A stretch of DNA of 64,000 bases from Dehalobacterium formicoaceticum (lineage in GTDB: Bacteria > Bacillota > Dehalobacteriia > Dehalobacteriales > Dehalobacteriaceae): assembly GCF_002224645.1 (NCBI RefSeq), contig NZ_CP022121.1, forward strand, positions 1,990,501 to 2,054,500, written 5' to 3'. A program made the position numbers and the translations under genes. The notes beneath the pieces are model-generated. The model saw only the letters and a list, made by a program, of their open reading frames with translations, was not told the DNA's origin and did no database searches. Shown one piece after another: positions 1 through 8,078 of this stretch (positions are counted from its first letter, which is position 1; each line of letters opens with the position of its first letter).

Positions 1-2
1 CG

Positions 3-1349
3 ATTCCTTTTGTTTGCATGTTATTATCTATTGCCCTGGGGCCCGTCCTGATCCCCAATATCTGGCATCACCATTTTGGAAAGATCTCGGCAGGTTGGGC
101 CGCTTTGATTGCCATTCCTTTGCTTATTTTTTATCAAAAAGAAGGTCTGGATGAATTACTCTTTGTCATGATTGCCGATTACATTCCCTTTATCGTGCTT
201 TTAGGCGCCCTCTTTACCGTGGGGGGAGGCATTCTGGTGCGTACTTCCCTCAAAGGAACCACCGCCGTCAATGCCGGTTTTCTTACCATAGGTGCCCTGC
301 TGGCCTCCTGGATGGGAACCACGGGTGCTGCCATGCTGCTGATTCGTCCTTTTCTCCGGGTGAACAAGCATCGTAAATACAAAGCTTTTATGGTCGTCTT
401 CTTTATTTTCATGGTCGCCAATGTGGGAGGAGCCTTAACCCCCTTGGGAGATCCCCCCTTATTTCTGGGCTTCCTGCATGGGGTGCCCTTCTTTTGGACT
501 TTGCGTTTGATCAGCCCTATGTTGGTGGTACTTGCTGCCTTACTGGTCATTTACATTGCCTTTGATAAGTTTTATCTCGGGAAAGAAGCCAAGGAAAACA
601 CCGGGCTTAAGATTCAACAGGGTTCTGATGGCGATTGTGCCGTCGCACCATCCAACGGGAAAAAATTAGAAATCCTTGGTACCCAGAATTTTATTCTTCT
701 GGCTGCTGTGATCGGCATCATTATCTTTAGCGGCAGTGTGAAAATGAGTGAAGTTTCCGTATTGGGCGTCCATCGCGGTTTACAGGATATCATTCGGGAT
801 TTGGTCCTGGTTGCCATTATGGTGATCTCCATGAAAATCACACCGAAAGCACTGCGCACCGAAAACGAGTTCTCCTGGGGACCGATTCAGGAAGTCGCTT
901 ATCTTTTCTTCGGGATCTTTATTACCATGGCTCCGGTCTTAGCGATTTTAAAAGCAGGAGAAGCCGGTGCCCTCAGTTTCGTCACCGCTGCCGTGAAGGA
1001 ACCGGCCCAATATTTTTGGATTGCAGGAGTTCTTTCCAGTTTTCTGGATAATGCGCCCACTTATCTGACCTTCTTCAGCACAGCCTTAGGCCAATTCTAT
1101 CCAGGTATGGCGGAAGCTCCGGCAGTGGCTCTGCTTCTCACGGAACATCCTACTCATTTGATGGCCATTTCTGCCGGATCGGTATTTTTTGGGGCAGTTA
1201 CCTACATTGGTAATGCGCCCAACTTTATGGTACGCTCCATTTCAGAGCAGTGCGGGGTAAAGATGCCCAGCTTCTTCGGCTATATGGCCTATAGTGTCTG
1301 CATCCTGCTGCCGTTATTTGCTTTGGTTACCCTGATATTCTTTCTTTAA
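3..1349 (+). CDS. NhaD-like sodium:proton antiporter (5' end outside window)
   Basis: Integral membrane ion transporter of the CitMHS/NhaD type, expected to exchange Na+ for H+ at the cytoplasmic membrane. The protein is almost wholly hydrophobic with about ten or more predicted membrane segments. It carries family-like stretches such as GALTPLGDPPLFLGFLHG near residue 140 and SSFLDNAPTYLTFF near residue 350 (paired Asn/Asp/Thr typical of ion binding). The frame is open to the first bases of the window and reads IPFVCMLLSIALGPVL, the usual N-terminal region of these antiporters. The ATG at 18 is therefore probably internal and the true start lies upstream. A rho-independent terminator follows at once. 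Substrate specificity is inferred from family only. Confidence 0.8.
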   Translation: MPFVCMLLSIALGPVLIPNIWHHHFGKISAGWAALIAIPLLIFYQKEGLDELLFVMIADYIPFIVLLGALFTVGGGILVRTSLKGTTAVNAGFLTIGALLASWMGTTGAAMLLIRPFLRVNKHRKYKAFMVVFFIFMVANVGGALTPLGDPPLFLGFLHGVPFFWTLRLISPMLVVLAALLVIYIAFDKFYLGKEAKENTGLKIQQGSDGDCAVAPSNGKKLEILGTQNFILLAAVIGIIIFSGSVKMSEVSVLGVHRGLQDIIRDLVLVAIMVISMKITPKALRTENEFSWGPIQEVAYLFFGIFITMAPVLAILKAGEAGALSFVTAAVKEPAQYFWIAGVLSSFLDNAPTYLTFFSTALGQFYPGMAEAPAVALLLTEHPTHLMAISAGSVFFGAVTYIGNAPNFMVRSISEQCGVKMPSFFGYMAYSVCILLPLFALVTLIFFL

Positions 1350-1387
1350 ATGCAGCTAGATCTTAATCATTCATGTTATGCTAAAAA

Positions 1388-1416
1388 AGCTCGGACACTA
1401 GTCCGGGCTTTTTTTT
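1388..1416 (+). terminator. Rho-independent terminator of the antiporter gene
   Basis: A 9-bp stem (AGCTCGGAC with GTCCGGGCT, one G-T pair) closes a 4-base loop and is followed by eight T residues, 39 bases after the stop codon. Confidence 0.9.
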
Positions 1417-1440
1417 CGCGAATTATGGGGAAGGTTCAGT

Positions 1441-1534
1441 TGCTTCCATCCCTGTTAAAAGCAGATAGACAAAACTATTAATAGAACAAACTCGCATAAT
1501 AACAAGGAAGCAAAAATACCGTCTCTGTGCTCCC
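1441..1534. repeat. Degenerate dispersed repeat, copy A
   Basis: About 95 bases resembling 10382-10480. Both start with TGCTTCCATCCC, run through an A-rich core containing ATTAATA, and end with AAGGAAGCAAAA then ACCGTC. The last part also resembles the AACCGTCCCCTG repeats at 27.6 and 30.3 kb. No coding sense is visible. It fills most of the 300-base gap before the LysM gene. Confidence 0.5.
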
Positions 1535-1649
1535 TATGCTCCAGGCAACATTAAAAGAACTGGTACATAAGATACAATTGAAATAGCCTGAATTTTGGGG
1601 TGCTGAAGTTTGTCAGTAAAGAAAGAAGAAAGGAGGAAGGATCAGTATT

Positions 1650-3344
1650 ATGAAATTTTATCTGGTGCAACCCGGTGATACACTAAATAAAATTGCCTCC
1701 CTTTATGGTGTCGCCGAGGAGGAAATTCTGCAAGCCAATGATCTGGAAAAGCCGGATTTGATTCAAGCGCATCAAATGATCTTAATACCTAAGTCTGCAA
1801 AAAACTGCCCTTTTCTTCAGCAAAAAATGGTGGTGGAAATTGAGAGAGATGGAGTCATTGCTACGGATAAATGCGTGCGTTCCCCAAACGGCACCTATAC
1901 CTACACGGTGCAAAGGGGTGACACCCTCTATAAAATTGCTCAGCGATTTGGTACTACTGTTGCAACCCTTGCGGCCTTAAATTATATTGCCAATCCTAAC
2001 GTGATAAGTCCAGGACAGGTACTAATCTTACCCCAGGCCGATACGACCATTTATACTGTAAAACCTGGTGATACTTTATATTTAATTGCCCAAAGGTTTA
2101 ACACCACCACCCAATCATTGGTTCAATTAAATAACTTGACCAATCCGAATTTGATCTATCCTGGCCAGGTGCTCCAAGTCCCCAGAGGAATGCCGGCACC
2201 GGTACCGCCTTCTCCGCCCGCGCCTGGACCTACAGAAGAATATGAAGTACGGCCAGGGGATACTCTTTATTTAATTGCCCAAAGGTTTAATACCACCGTA
2301 GAAACTTTGGCCCGCCTGAATAACATGGCAAATCCAGCACTCATTTATCCGGGAACAGTGATCTTGGTTCCGGTTACTCCATCAGAACCTGGCCCTGAGC
2401 CACCCTTCCTGGAAAGCCTCTGGTTTTATGTTCATTCCCCGGCCGCCTGGAGGAGCTTGCAGGAACATTACCAATCCATTTCGGCCTTGGTGCCCTTTTG
2501 GTACCAGATAACCGATGAGGGTGAGATTATCGACGGGACCAATCAGCAGGTGCTGGATTTTGCGAAGAGAAATAATTTATTTGTTTACGGTTTGTTCCAT
2601 AACTTTAACGGGGTAAGTTTTGATACGAAACTGATTGACCATGTACTATCAGATGCCCAACTGCGGGAGACGTTGATTGATAATATTGTTAATTTGGTCG
2701 AGGAAAAAGGCTTGAACGGAGTCAACATCGATTTTGAGTTTATTTCACCGGAAAACCGGGATAACTTGACACTGTTCATGAACAACCTATATCAGCGCAT
2801 GCATCCCCAAGGATATGTGGTAACCATTGATGTCCTGGCTAAGGAAAGTGATAATCCAACCAATCGGTTAAGCGGGGTGTATGACTATCGTGCTTTGGGA
2901 GAAGCAGCAGATCAGGTAATTGTATTGACCCAGGACGAACATTACATGTCCTTCCCCGATCCCGGACCGATTGCATCTCTTCCTTGGGTTAAAAGGATTT
3001 TAGATTATACGGTATCTCAAATACCCGCAGAAAAGGTAAAGATGGCTGCCCCGGTCTATGGATATGACTGGCCTATTGGTGCGCCGGGCCGACTTGTTAC
3101 CTATCCGGAAGTGGTGTCTTTGGCGGAGCGATATCAGGCAGAAATTCAATTTGACACCGAAAGTGCTTCACCTTATCTTGATTATACAGCAAACGGTATT
3201 GCCCACCAGGTATGGTTTGAAAATGCCATGAGCTTTGGTATGAAGCTAGAGACAGCGGAACAATATGGTTTGGGGGGTTTTGCCTCCTGGAAACTGGGCG
3301 ATGAAGACCCGGCAGTCTGGGCAGTAATAGAGCAGCACAATTAA
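1650..3344 (+). CDS. LysM-repeat glycoside hydrolase family 18 protein (SleL/YaaH-like)
   Basis: Probable peptidoglycan-binding glycosidase of the spore cortex-lytic SleL/YaaH type, which cleaves N-acetylglucosaminyl bonds. There are four LysM modules at about residues 2-48, 84-129, 134-177 and 197-241. They share the pattern V-GDTL-IAQRF-T and are joined by a proline-rich linker (PVPPSPPAPGP near 185). A GH18 barrel follows from about 253 to the end. The catalytic strand reads GVNIDFEF near 358-365, ending in the acid Glu. There is no signal peptide, as is usual for spore-targeted relatives. The start has a good AAGGAGG site. The gene stands alone, with its own terminator, so a sporulation or germination role is inferred from architecture. 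Confidence 0.88.
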   Translation: MKFYLVQPGDTLNKIASLYGVAEEEILQANDLEKPDLIQAHQMILIPKSAKNCPFLQQKMVVEIERDGVIATDKCVRSPNGTYTYTVQRGDTLYKIAQRFGTTVATLAALNYIANPNVISPGQVLILPQADTTIYTVKPGDTLYLIAQRFNTTTQSLVQLNNLTNPNLIYPGQVLQVPRGMPAPVPPSPPAPGPTEEYEVRPGDTLYLIAQRFNTTVETLARLNNMANPALIYPGTVILVPVTPSEPGPEPPFLESLWFYVHSPAAWRSLQEHYQSISALVPFWYQITDEGEIIDGTNQQVLDFAKRNNLFVYGLFHNFNGVSFDTKLIDHVLSDAQLRETLIDNIVNLVEEKGLNGVNIDFEFISPENRDNLTLFMNNLYQRMHPQGYVVTIDVLAKESDNPTNRLSGVYDYRALGEAADQVIVLTQDEHYMSFPDPGPIASLPWVKRILDYTVSQIPAEKVKMAAPVYGYDWPIGAPGRLVTYPEVVSLAERYQAEIQFDTESASPYLDYTANGIAHQVWFENAMSFGMKLETAEQYGLGGFASWKLGDEDPAVWAVIEQHN

Positions 3345-3356
3345 TATTTTAGCAAG

Positions 3357-3392
3357 AAAACTCCTGCCCAGGCTGATGGGAAGGAGTTTTTT
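3357..3392 (+). terminator. Rho-independent terminator of the LysM-GH18 gene
   Basis: Inverted arms AAAACTCCT and AGGAG followed by six T residues, 13 bases after the stop codon. Confidence 0.85.
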
Positions 3393-3501
3393 GTTGATCT
3401 GCTTCTTGGTGCATAAGGTCGTAGTCTGTCGAAAATTATCGAAATTTTACCGGTATCTAAAATACTGAAAAGTTAAATAATAATGAAAAGGTGGTGGTTT
3501 A

Positions 3502-4482
3502 ATGACGTTTTTTACGGCACCAAGGAGTAAGGCGGAAAAACAACAGCAGTTGGTGGATGTGGAGGAAGCTTATAATTTATGGGATACTTTGAGGTCGAAG
3601 TACAGTGTCATGGAACGATTGCAGATTTGGACGAACTTTGCTCATGATCCTGAGTTTGTGCTGATTCTTCGTAAGTTTTCCCATGATCTTAAAAAAGAGA
3701 TTAGTGTACTAGAGAAGGATCTCCAAAGATTCGCGATTCAGGGACCAAAAACAAACAGGTCAAAAATTAATTCATCTGTCAATTCGGAAGTGCTCCTGGA
3801 TGAATTATTAGCCAATGATTTCTTTCTGCTGCTTCAGGAACAAGTGGAAATGTTTTTAAGGGCCTTTGTCACATCAACGACAAATGATCAGGTCAGAAAA
3901 ATATTCCTGAAGCTGCTCTCCCACGCTGTTGAACGACTTACGCTCATGGCAAAATATCTGAAAGTTAAAGGGTGGATCGAAACACCGCCTCTTTATCCTC
4001 TCGTTCCCAGTGATGTGCCGGAGCGCTTGGATTCGGGGGAGGCTTTTCACCTCTGGGATCATTTAACCTATCGTTACGATAATTTTGAAAAAACGGAAAT
4101 CTTTCATGATTTTGTATATGATGGTGATTTTAAAATTCTACTAAAAGTAGGTTTGCAAGGACCGCTGAAAAAGCAAATTTCCATGCTGGAGAAAGAATTA
4201 GAGTATTTTGGGATTCCCATACCCGAGCATCCCCCTAATGTTTTTACTCCACCGGACAACACTGAAATCCTGAAAGACGATTTTATGTTCAAAGACATTT
4301 TCGCGGGAATTCATGGGGCGGCAATTATGCATGCCCAAGCCCTGAAACAATCCACGACAAATAGCCGGGTTCAGAAAATTTTTAATGATTTATTGCTGGG
4401 GGAAGCCGACATTTTAAACCAATTAATTAAGTTTGGTAAGGTTAAAGGATGGATATATCCGGCACCTCAATACAGACTTTAA
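3502..4482 (+). CDS. DUF3231 family protein, two tandem copies of the domain
   Basis: Protein of the DUF3231 family, common in endospore formers and of unknown function. The 326 residues consist of two homologous halves, about 18-165 and 180-326. Each begins with EAYNLWDTL or EAFHLWDHL, continues with FAHDPEFVLIL or FVYDGDFKILL, and ends with KVKGWI followed by proline-rich residues and a tyrosine. Each half is mostly helical, compatible with the ferritin-like bundle suggested for the family. The start at 3502 follows AAAGGTGG. The gene is monocistronic. No metal ligand set could be assigned with confidence. Confidence 0.82.
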   Translation: MTFFTAPRSKAEKQQQLVDVEEAYNLWDTLRSKYSVMERLQIWTNFAHDPEFVLILRKFSHDLKKEISVLEKDLQRFAIQGPKTNRSKINSSVNSEVLLDELLANDFFLLLQEQVEMFLRAFVTSTTNDQVRKIFLKLLSHAVERLTLMAKYLKVKGWIETPPLYPLVPSDVPERLDSGEAFHLWDHLTYRYDNFEKTEIFHDFVYDGDFKILLKVGLQGPLKKQISMLEKELEYFGIPIPEHPPNVFTPPDNTEILKDDFMFKDIFAGIHGAAIMHAQALKQSTTNSRVQKIFNDLLLGEADILNQLIKFGKVKGWIYPAPQYRL

Positions 4483-4488
4483 ATATTA

Positions 4489-4537
4489 AGCCAGAAAGGG
4501 GATCAACTGACACGCCTCTTCCCGGCTATTTTTTTTG
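4489..4537 (+). terminator. Probable terminator of the DUF3231 gene
   Basis: Imperfect stem between AGCCAGAAAGGGG and CCTCTTCCCGGCT (two mismatches), followed by A and a run of eight T residues. Confidence 0.5.
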
Positions 4538-4709
4538 GGTGAATTGGCGAATCACGTGGACGTTTCCTGCGCGGTTCGTGTGCTGTTCAAAAAAACATAT
4601 GTGATGATAACTATCAATATGATAAAATGTTTTTATAGCAGTGGTTTTTACCCAAAAGACATGGTGAAAAATATGTTATGATGATAGAAAAAGTATGAGG
4701 GTGAACTAA

Positions 4710-5135
4710 ATGAATGAAGCAGCATTACAAGAGTTAAAGCAAAAGGCTGAAGAGTTATATCGGTGCGGTGATTACCTTTGCTCTGAAGCTGTCTTTACCG
4801 TAGTGAATGATTATCTTGGTCAACCATTGCCCCCGGAAGCTGTCAGGATCACATCCGGCCTTCCTGGTGGGATTGGATTTGCCGGTTGCACCTGCGGAGC
4901 TCTCAGCGGAGCAATTCTTTCCTTGGGATTAAAATATGGCCGTACCGGCCCCAGACAAGATAATGAAAAGATCTTGGCTTTAAGCAAGGAATTACATGAT
5001 GAGTTTAAAAAGAAATTTGGCAGTACCTGTTGCCGAGTTTTGATCCGCAATTTTACTTTCGGAAGCCCTGAACATCGTGAGCACTGTATTACAGTTACAG
5101 GGGAAGCTGCCAAAATGGCTTTGGAAAAGCTATAA
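4710..5135 (+). CDS. C_GCAxxG_C_C family redox-type protein (all-Cys form)
   Basis: Small cytoplasmic protein of the family named for its cysteine spacing (C_GCAxxG_C_C), thought to be a redox or metal protein and known to include selenoprotein members. In this 141-residue copy the landmarks are YLCSEAV (residues 22-28), GFAGCTCGALSG (52-63), STCCRVLI (106-113) and HREHCITVTG (129-138). No in-frame UGA is present, so this is the cysteine form. ATG 4710 follows GAGGGTGAAC. It lies one gene before a true selenoprotein and the lipoyl/DGC operon, which hints at a shared thiol-redox theme. The function itself is unknown. Confidence 0.8.
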   Translation: MNEAALQELKQKAEELYRCGDYLCSEAVFTVVNDYLGQPLPPEAVRITSGLPGGIGFAGCTCGALSGAILSLGLKYGRTGPRQDNEKILALSKELHDEFKKKFGSTCCRVLIRNFTFGSPEHREHCITVTGEAAKMALEKL

Positions 5136-5388
5136 TGTGAAATTTCTATCAGTAGGGGTCTTACGGACGCTTGGTGCGTGATAAATATATAAAGTTGATT
5201 TTGATCCGAACATTTAATTAAAAGCCTTGTGCGTTTAGGCATGCTCATGGCTTTTGTAATTTAAGAATTAGGAAAGGAATATGCCAGAAAAAATTCTTGC
5301 ATTATGGTAATTTTGGTATTAATATTTGAATATAAGAATTAATTAATATGGTTATAAGATTAAGATGTGAAAAAATTTAGGAGGGGTT

Positions 5389-5721
5389 ATGTTGATTGCA
5401 ACAGCATCTATCAAGGCGGGGATCTGTGGTTTTGTGACAAATGTTTCTGTTGACTGTGCAAGTATGTTTGAACCGGCTTATGTCAAGATTGATACAAATT
5501 GTGAGAAGATTGAAAAATTTAGTCAGACAGTGCAAGAAGTTACCCCGATGAAGGAAATTACCGAGGGTTTTGAGGGGCAGATCATGTCTGAGGCCAGAAA
5601 ATTCTTAACTGCCTGATGTGCCGCCTGTGTGGTGCCGGCCGGCATCTTTAAAACTGCGCAAGCGGCAGCAGGATTAGCTTTGCCCAAGGATGTCAGTATA
5701 GAAATGAAAAAAGAATCGTAA
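5389..5721 (+). CDS. Selenoprotein, DUF6951-like (UGA at 5614-5616 read as Sec)
   Basis: Ordinary gene calling would stop at the TGA at 5614. Reading through it continues in frame for 34 more codons to TAA at 5719-5721, giving 110 residues with Sec at position 76. The sequence around it is FLTA-Sec-CAACVVPAGIFKTA, followed by AAAGLALPKDVSIEMKK. The Cys-rich C-terminal tail with ALPKDV agrees with my memory of the DUF6951 family. The N-terminal half has more cysteines (GICGF, VDCAS, DTNCEK), so a redox or metal-binding role is likely. A GGAGGGG site sits just before ATG 5389. A hairpin at 5631-5646 fits a bacterial SECIS. The gene has its own terminator and precedes the lipoyl/DGC operon. The biochemical function is unknown. 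Confidence 0.85.
5614..5646 (+). promoter_or_regulatory. Candidate SECIS element and Sec UGA codon
   Basis: After the UGA come 14 bases, then a 6-bp stem (GGTGCC with GGCATC, one G-T pair) and a GGCC loop starting 21 bases downstream of the codon. Distance and a loop beginning with G fit bacterial SECIS elements recognised by SelB. The fold was done by eye, not by software. Confidence 0.55.
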
Positions 5722-5749
5722 AGAGAAATTAAGCAAAGTCTAATAATAG

Positions 5750-5790
5750 AACTCCATCCAAATTTAATGAGGAAGGAGTTTTAATTTTTT
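5750..5790 (+). terminator. Terminator of the DUF6951-like selenoprotein gene
   Basis: Arms AACTCCATCC and GGAAGGAGTT (one mismatch) around an 11-base loop, followed by TTAATTTTTTTC. Confidence 0.75.
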
Positions 5791-5880
5791 TCTAAAATTT
5801 TTCTTGATTTGGATTGAATCTTGTAATATTATAACTATATAAGAATTAAAGAATATGATAATGATGTAGGAGGTGAGGCC

Positions 5881-7332
5881 TTGGCGGAAAGCAATGATTT
5901 CAAAACAGACATTGCCATCTTAGGCGGCGGACCGGCGGGTTATGTGGCCGCAATCAGAGCAGCTCAATTGGGAGCTGAGGTTCTCCTGATCGAAGAGAAA
6001 GAACTGGGTGGGGTTTGTTTAAACCAGGGTTGTATTCCCACCAAGTCTTTTCTGAAAAATGCTGAGGCGGCCCACTTGGTGCAAACATCAAAGGAATACG
6101 GTATTGATGCCAAGATCCAGGCAGTCGATTGGCATTCAGCCTGGTTAAGAAAAGAGCGGGTCGTCAAGAATTCCCGCATGGGTGTAGAATCCTTGATCGC
6201 TGCCCATAAAATAATTTTGCTGAAAGGCAGAGGATATGTGGAAAATCCCCGAGAGATCAGAGTGGAAACTGGTCAGGAAAGTGTCAGGGTTTCTTGCCGG
6301 CATTTAATTATTACGGTGGGTTCGGAACCTCTGCTCCCTAAGATACCAGGCATCGACCTGCCCGGGGTGCTAACCAGTAATGAAGCATTGGAACTCAAGG
6401 AAATTCCCCGTTCTTTGGTCATTGTGGGTGCCGGAGTGATTGGTCTGGAATTTGCCGACATGTTCAATAGTATCGGAACTAAAGTGACGGTGCTGGAAAT
6501 GGAAAACTCCATTCTCCCAAAGGAAGACCGGGAAATTGGGGAAGAGCTGCTAAAAGTTTTAAAAAGAAAAGGCATCGGTTTTAAGCTGGGTGTTCAGGTA
6601 AAAAAGATTGAAGAAATTAAAGAGATTGAAGAAATTAATGAAATTAGTGATCATCAAGATCAGCTAAAAATTCTTTTTGAAGGTAACCGTAAGGAAACTG
6701 TTTTAAAGGCCGAGAAAATTTTAGTCGCCGCAGGCAGAAGAAGCAGAACTTATTCCTCTGACCTGATTGCTTTAGGTCTCGAAATTGAGCATGGGGCAAT
6801 TGCTGTCAATGAGAAAATGGCAACCAATGTGCCCGGTGTCTATGCTGCCGGTGATGTCATCGGGGGAAAACTTTTAGCTCATTTGGCTTATGCTGAGGGA
6901 CGGGTGGCCGTGGAGAATGCCCTGGGCCGGGAAACCAGACTTAATTATGATACCGTACCAACCTGCACCTATACCCATCCGGAAATAGCTACCGTGGGGA
7001 TAGGCGAGGAGGAAGCGGCCAAAAGAGGGATCAAGGTTTTGGTAGGACGTTTTGAATTGAGACATAACAGCCGGGCCATGACCCTGGGAGAAAGAGACGG
7101 TTTTGTTAAAGTCGTCGTGGATCGGGAGAGCGGCGTCATCCTGGGTGGTCAGATCCTGGGCTCTCAGGCTTCAGAAATGATCTCAGAGCTAACCCTGGCC
7201 GTTACCTTGGGGGTTAAGGCGGAAATAATAGCCGAGATGATGCACCCTCATCCAACCTTAAGTGAGGCGATCATGGAAGCATGCGGTGATGCCCTGGGCA
7301 GATCCATTCATAAGGTTAACGAAAAGAATTAA
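5881..7332 (+). CDS. lpdA: Dihydrolipoyl dehydrogenase
   Basis: FAD-dependent pyridine nucleotide-disulfide oxidoreductase that reoxidises dihydrolipoyl groups with NAD+, or runs in reverse. The FAD site GGGPAGYVAAIRAAQLG is at about 15-31. The redox-active disulfide CLNQGCIPTK is near 46-55, and the NAD-binding GAGVIGLEFADMF lies near 183. The C-terminal HPHPTLSEAI supplies the active-site His and Glu. At 483 residues the length is normal. A run of KIEEIKEIEEINEI near 240 looks like a repeat-expanded surface loop. TTG 5881 is the start, because AGGAGGTGAGG precedes it. No pyruvate or glycine decarboxylase genes are nearby. The next genes encode a lipoyl-domain protein and a ferredoxin, so the lipoyl partner is probably encoded in this operon. 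Confidence 0.9.
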   Translation: MAESNDFKTDIAILGGGPAGYVAAIRAAQLGAEVLLIEEKELGGVCLNQGCIPTKSFLKNAEAAHLVQTSKEYGIDAKIQAVDWHSAWLRKERVVKNSRMGVESLIAAHKIILLKGRGYVENPREIRVETGQESVRVSCRHLIITVGSEPLLPKIPGIDLPGVLTSNEALELKEIPRSLVIVGAGVIGLEFADMFNSIGTKVTVLEMENSILPKEDREIGEELLKVLKRKGIGFKLGVQVKKIEEIKEIEEINEISDHQDQLKILFEGNRKETVLKAEKILVAAGRRSRTYSSDLIALGLEIEHGAIAVNEKMATNVPGVYAAGDVIGGKLLAHLAYAEGRVAVENALGRETRLNYDTVPTCTYTHPEIATVGIGEEEAAKRGIKVLVGRFELRHNSRAMTLGERDGFVKVVVDRESGVILGGQILGSQASEMISELTLAVTLGVKAEIIAEMMHPHPTLSEAIMEACGDALGRSIHKVNEKN

Positions 7333-7389
7333 ATGAATAGTGAACTTGTTCAGCTAAAGCTAAATAATAAACAAAGGAGAGTCAGAAAC

Positions 7390-7788
7390 ATGGAAAACGA
7401 AAATCAAAAACAGCCGGGATTTATTATGTGTGTTTGTACGGGGAAATGCCCCGGTTTTGCCAAAATGGATATTTGGGATTTTATTAATCAGGTGCGGGTA
7501 GAGCTTCCTGTAGAATACGGTTTTATTCATCCCCAGCTTTGTGAGGAAGATGGAGACCGCTTCCTGGCTGACTTTTTAAAAGCCCACCGCAAAGTAGTGA
7601 TTGGCGGATGTGCGCCCAATATGCAGAAAAAGCTTTTCCGGGATGCCTTCGCCGATGCCGGGTTAGATATTACTAAAGATCTGATTCCTCTTGATATTAG
7701 AGAGATGACGACCCAAGAGGCGGTAGACAAGGTAGAAAAGGCATTGGAACAACTGGAAGAACTGGAAGAACTGGAGGAAGCAGAGTGA
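7390..7788 (+). CDS. HdrA N-terminal-like cysteine protein
   Basis: A 132-residue protein resembling the N-terminal segment of HdrA-type heterodisulfide reductase subunits. It has an early Cys pair region (MCVCTGKCPGF), then HPQLCEEDG and VVIGGCAPNMQKKLFRDAF. The last is the usual motif in which HdrA presents a conserved Cys. The flavin domain of full HdrA is absent. The C-terminus is an acidic LEELEELEEAE repeat. ATG 7390 was chosen because AAAGGAGAG precedes it; the longer frame from 7333 starts directly after the lpdA stop without a site. The stop overlaps the next start. A role in electron transfer to or from the neighbouring ferredoxin is inferred. Confidence 0.7.
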   Translation: MENENQKQPGFIMCVCTGKCPGFAKMDIWDFINQVRVELPVEYGFIHPQLCEEDGDRFLADFLKAHRKVVIGGCAPNMQKKLFRDAFADAGLDITKDLIPLDIREMTTQEAVDKVEKALEQLEELEELEEAE

Positions 7789-8078
7789 GCGAAAACACCT
7801 TTATGGGTGTACCCAGAGACAAAATTGACTGGGCCCCTACCATTGACTATACCAGGTGTGACTATTGTATGGAATGTGATATCTTTTGTCCCCATCAAGT
7901 CTTTGAAAGAAGAGAGCAGGAAGATAAAAAGCTGATCGTGAAGAACCCCAATAACTGCGTGGTGTTCTGCCGGGCATGCAGTAAGACTTGCGGTCCGGAT
8001 GCCCTGTCCTTTCCTAATAAAGCAGAAACCACGAAACGCATCAAGGAAATCAGGAAGGAGTTAGCGGGTAATGACTAA
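7785..8078 (+). CDS. 2[4Fe-4S] ferredoxin-type protein
   Basis: A 97-residue dicluster ferredoxin. Eight cysteines are arranged as CDYCMECDIFCP (about 26-37) and CVVFCRACSKTCGPDALSFP (about 62-81), enough for two [4Fe-4S] clusters. The second cluster motif has a three-residue first gap. The GTG start at 7785 overlaps the preceding stop, with GGAGGAAG upstream, and the stop overlaps the next gene's start. Translation is therefore probably coupled. It is the likely electron carrier between the HdrA-like protein, the lipoyl protein and an outside donor or acceptor. Confidence 0.85.
   Translation: MSENTFMGVPRDKIDWAPTIDYTRCDYCMECDIFCPHQVFERREQEDKKLIVKNPNNCVVFCRACSKTCGPDALSFPNKAETTKRIKEIRKELAGND

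Noticed and set aside
4820-5248. 142-codon minus-strand frame opposite the C_GCAxxG_C_C gene
   Set aside because: Antisense shadow of a well-supported gene, without its own site or family-like sequence.
5881-7332. Part of a pyruvate dehydrogenase or glycine cleavage operon
   Set aside because: No E1/E2 or GcvP/GcvT genes are adjacent; the only lipoyl domain nearby is the DGC fusion.
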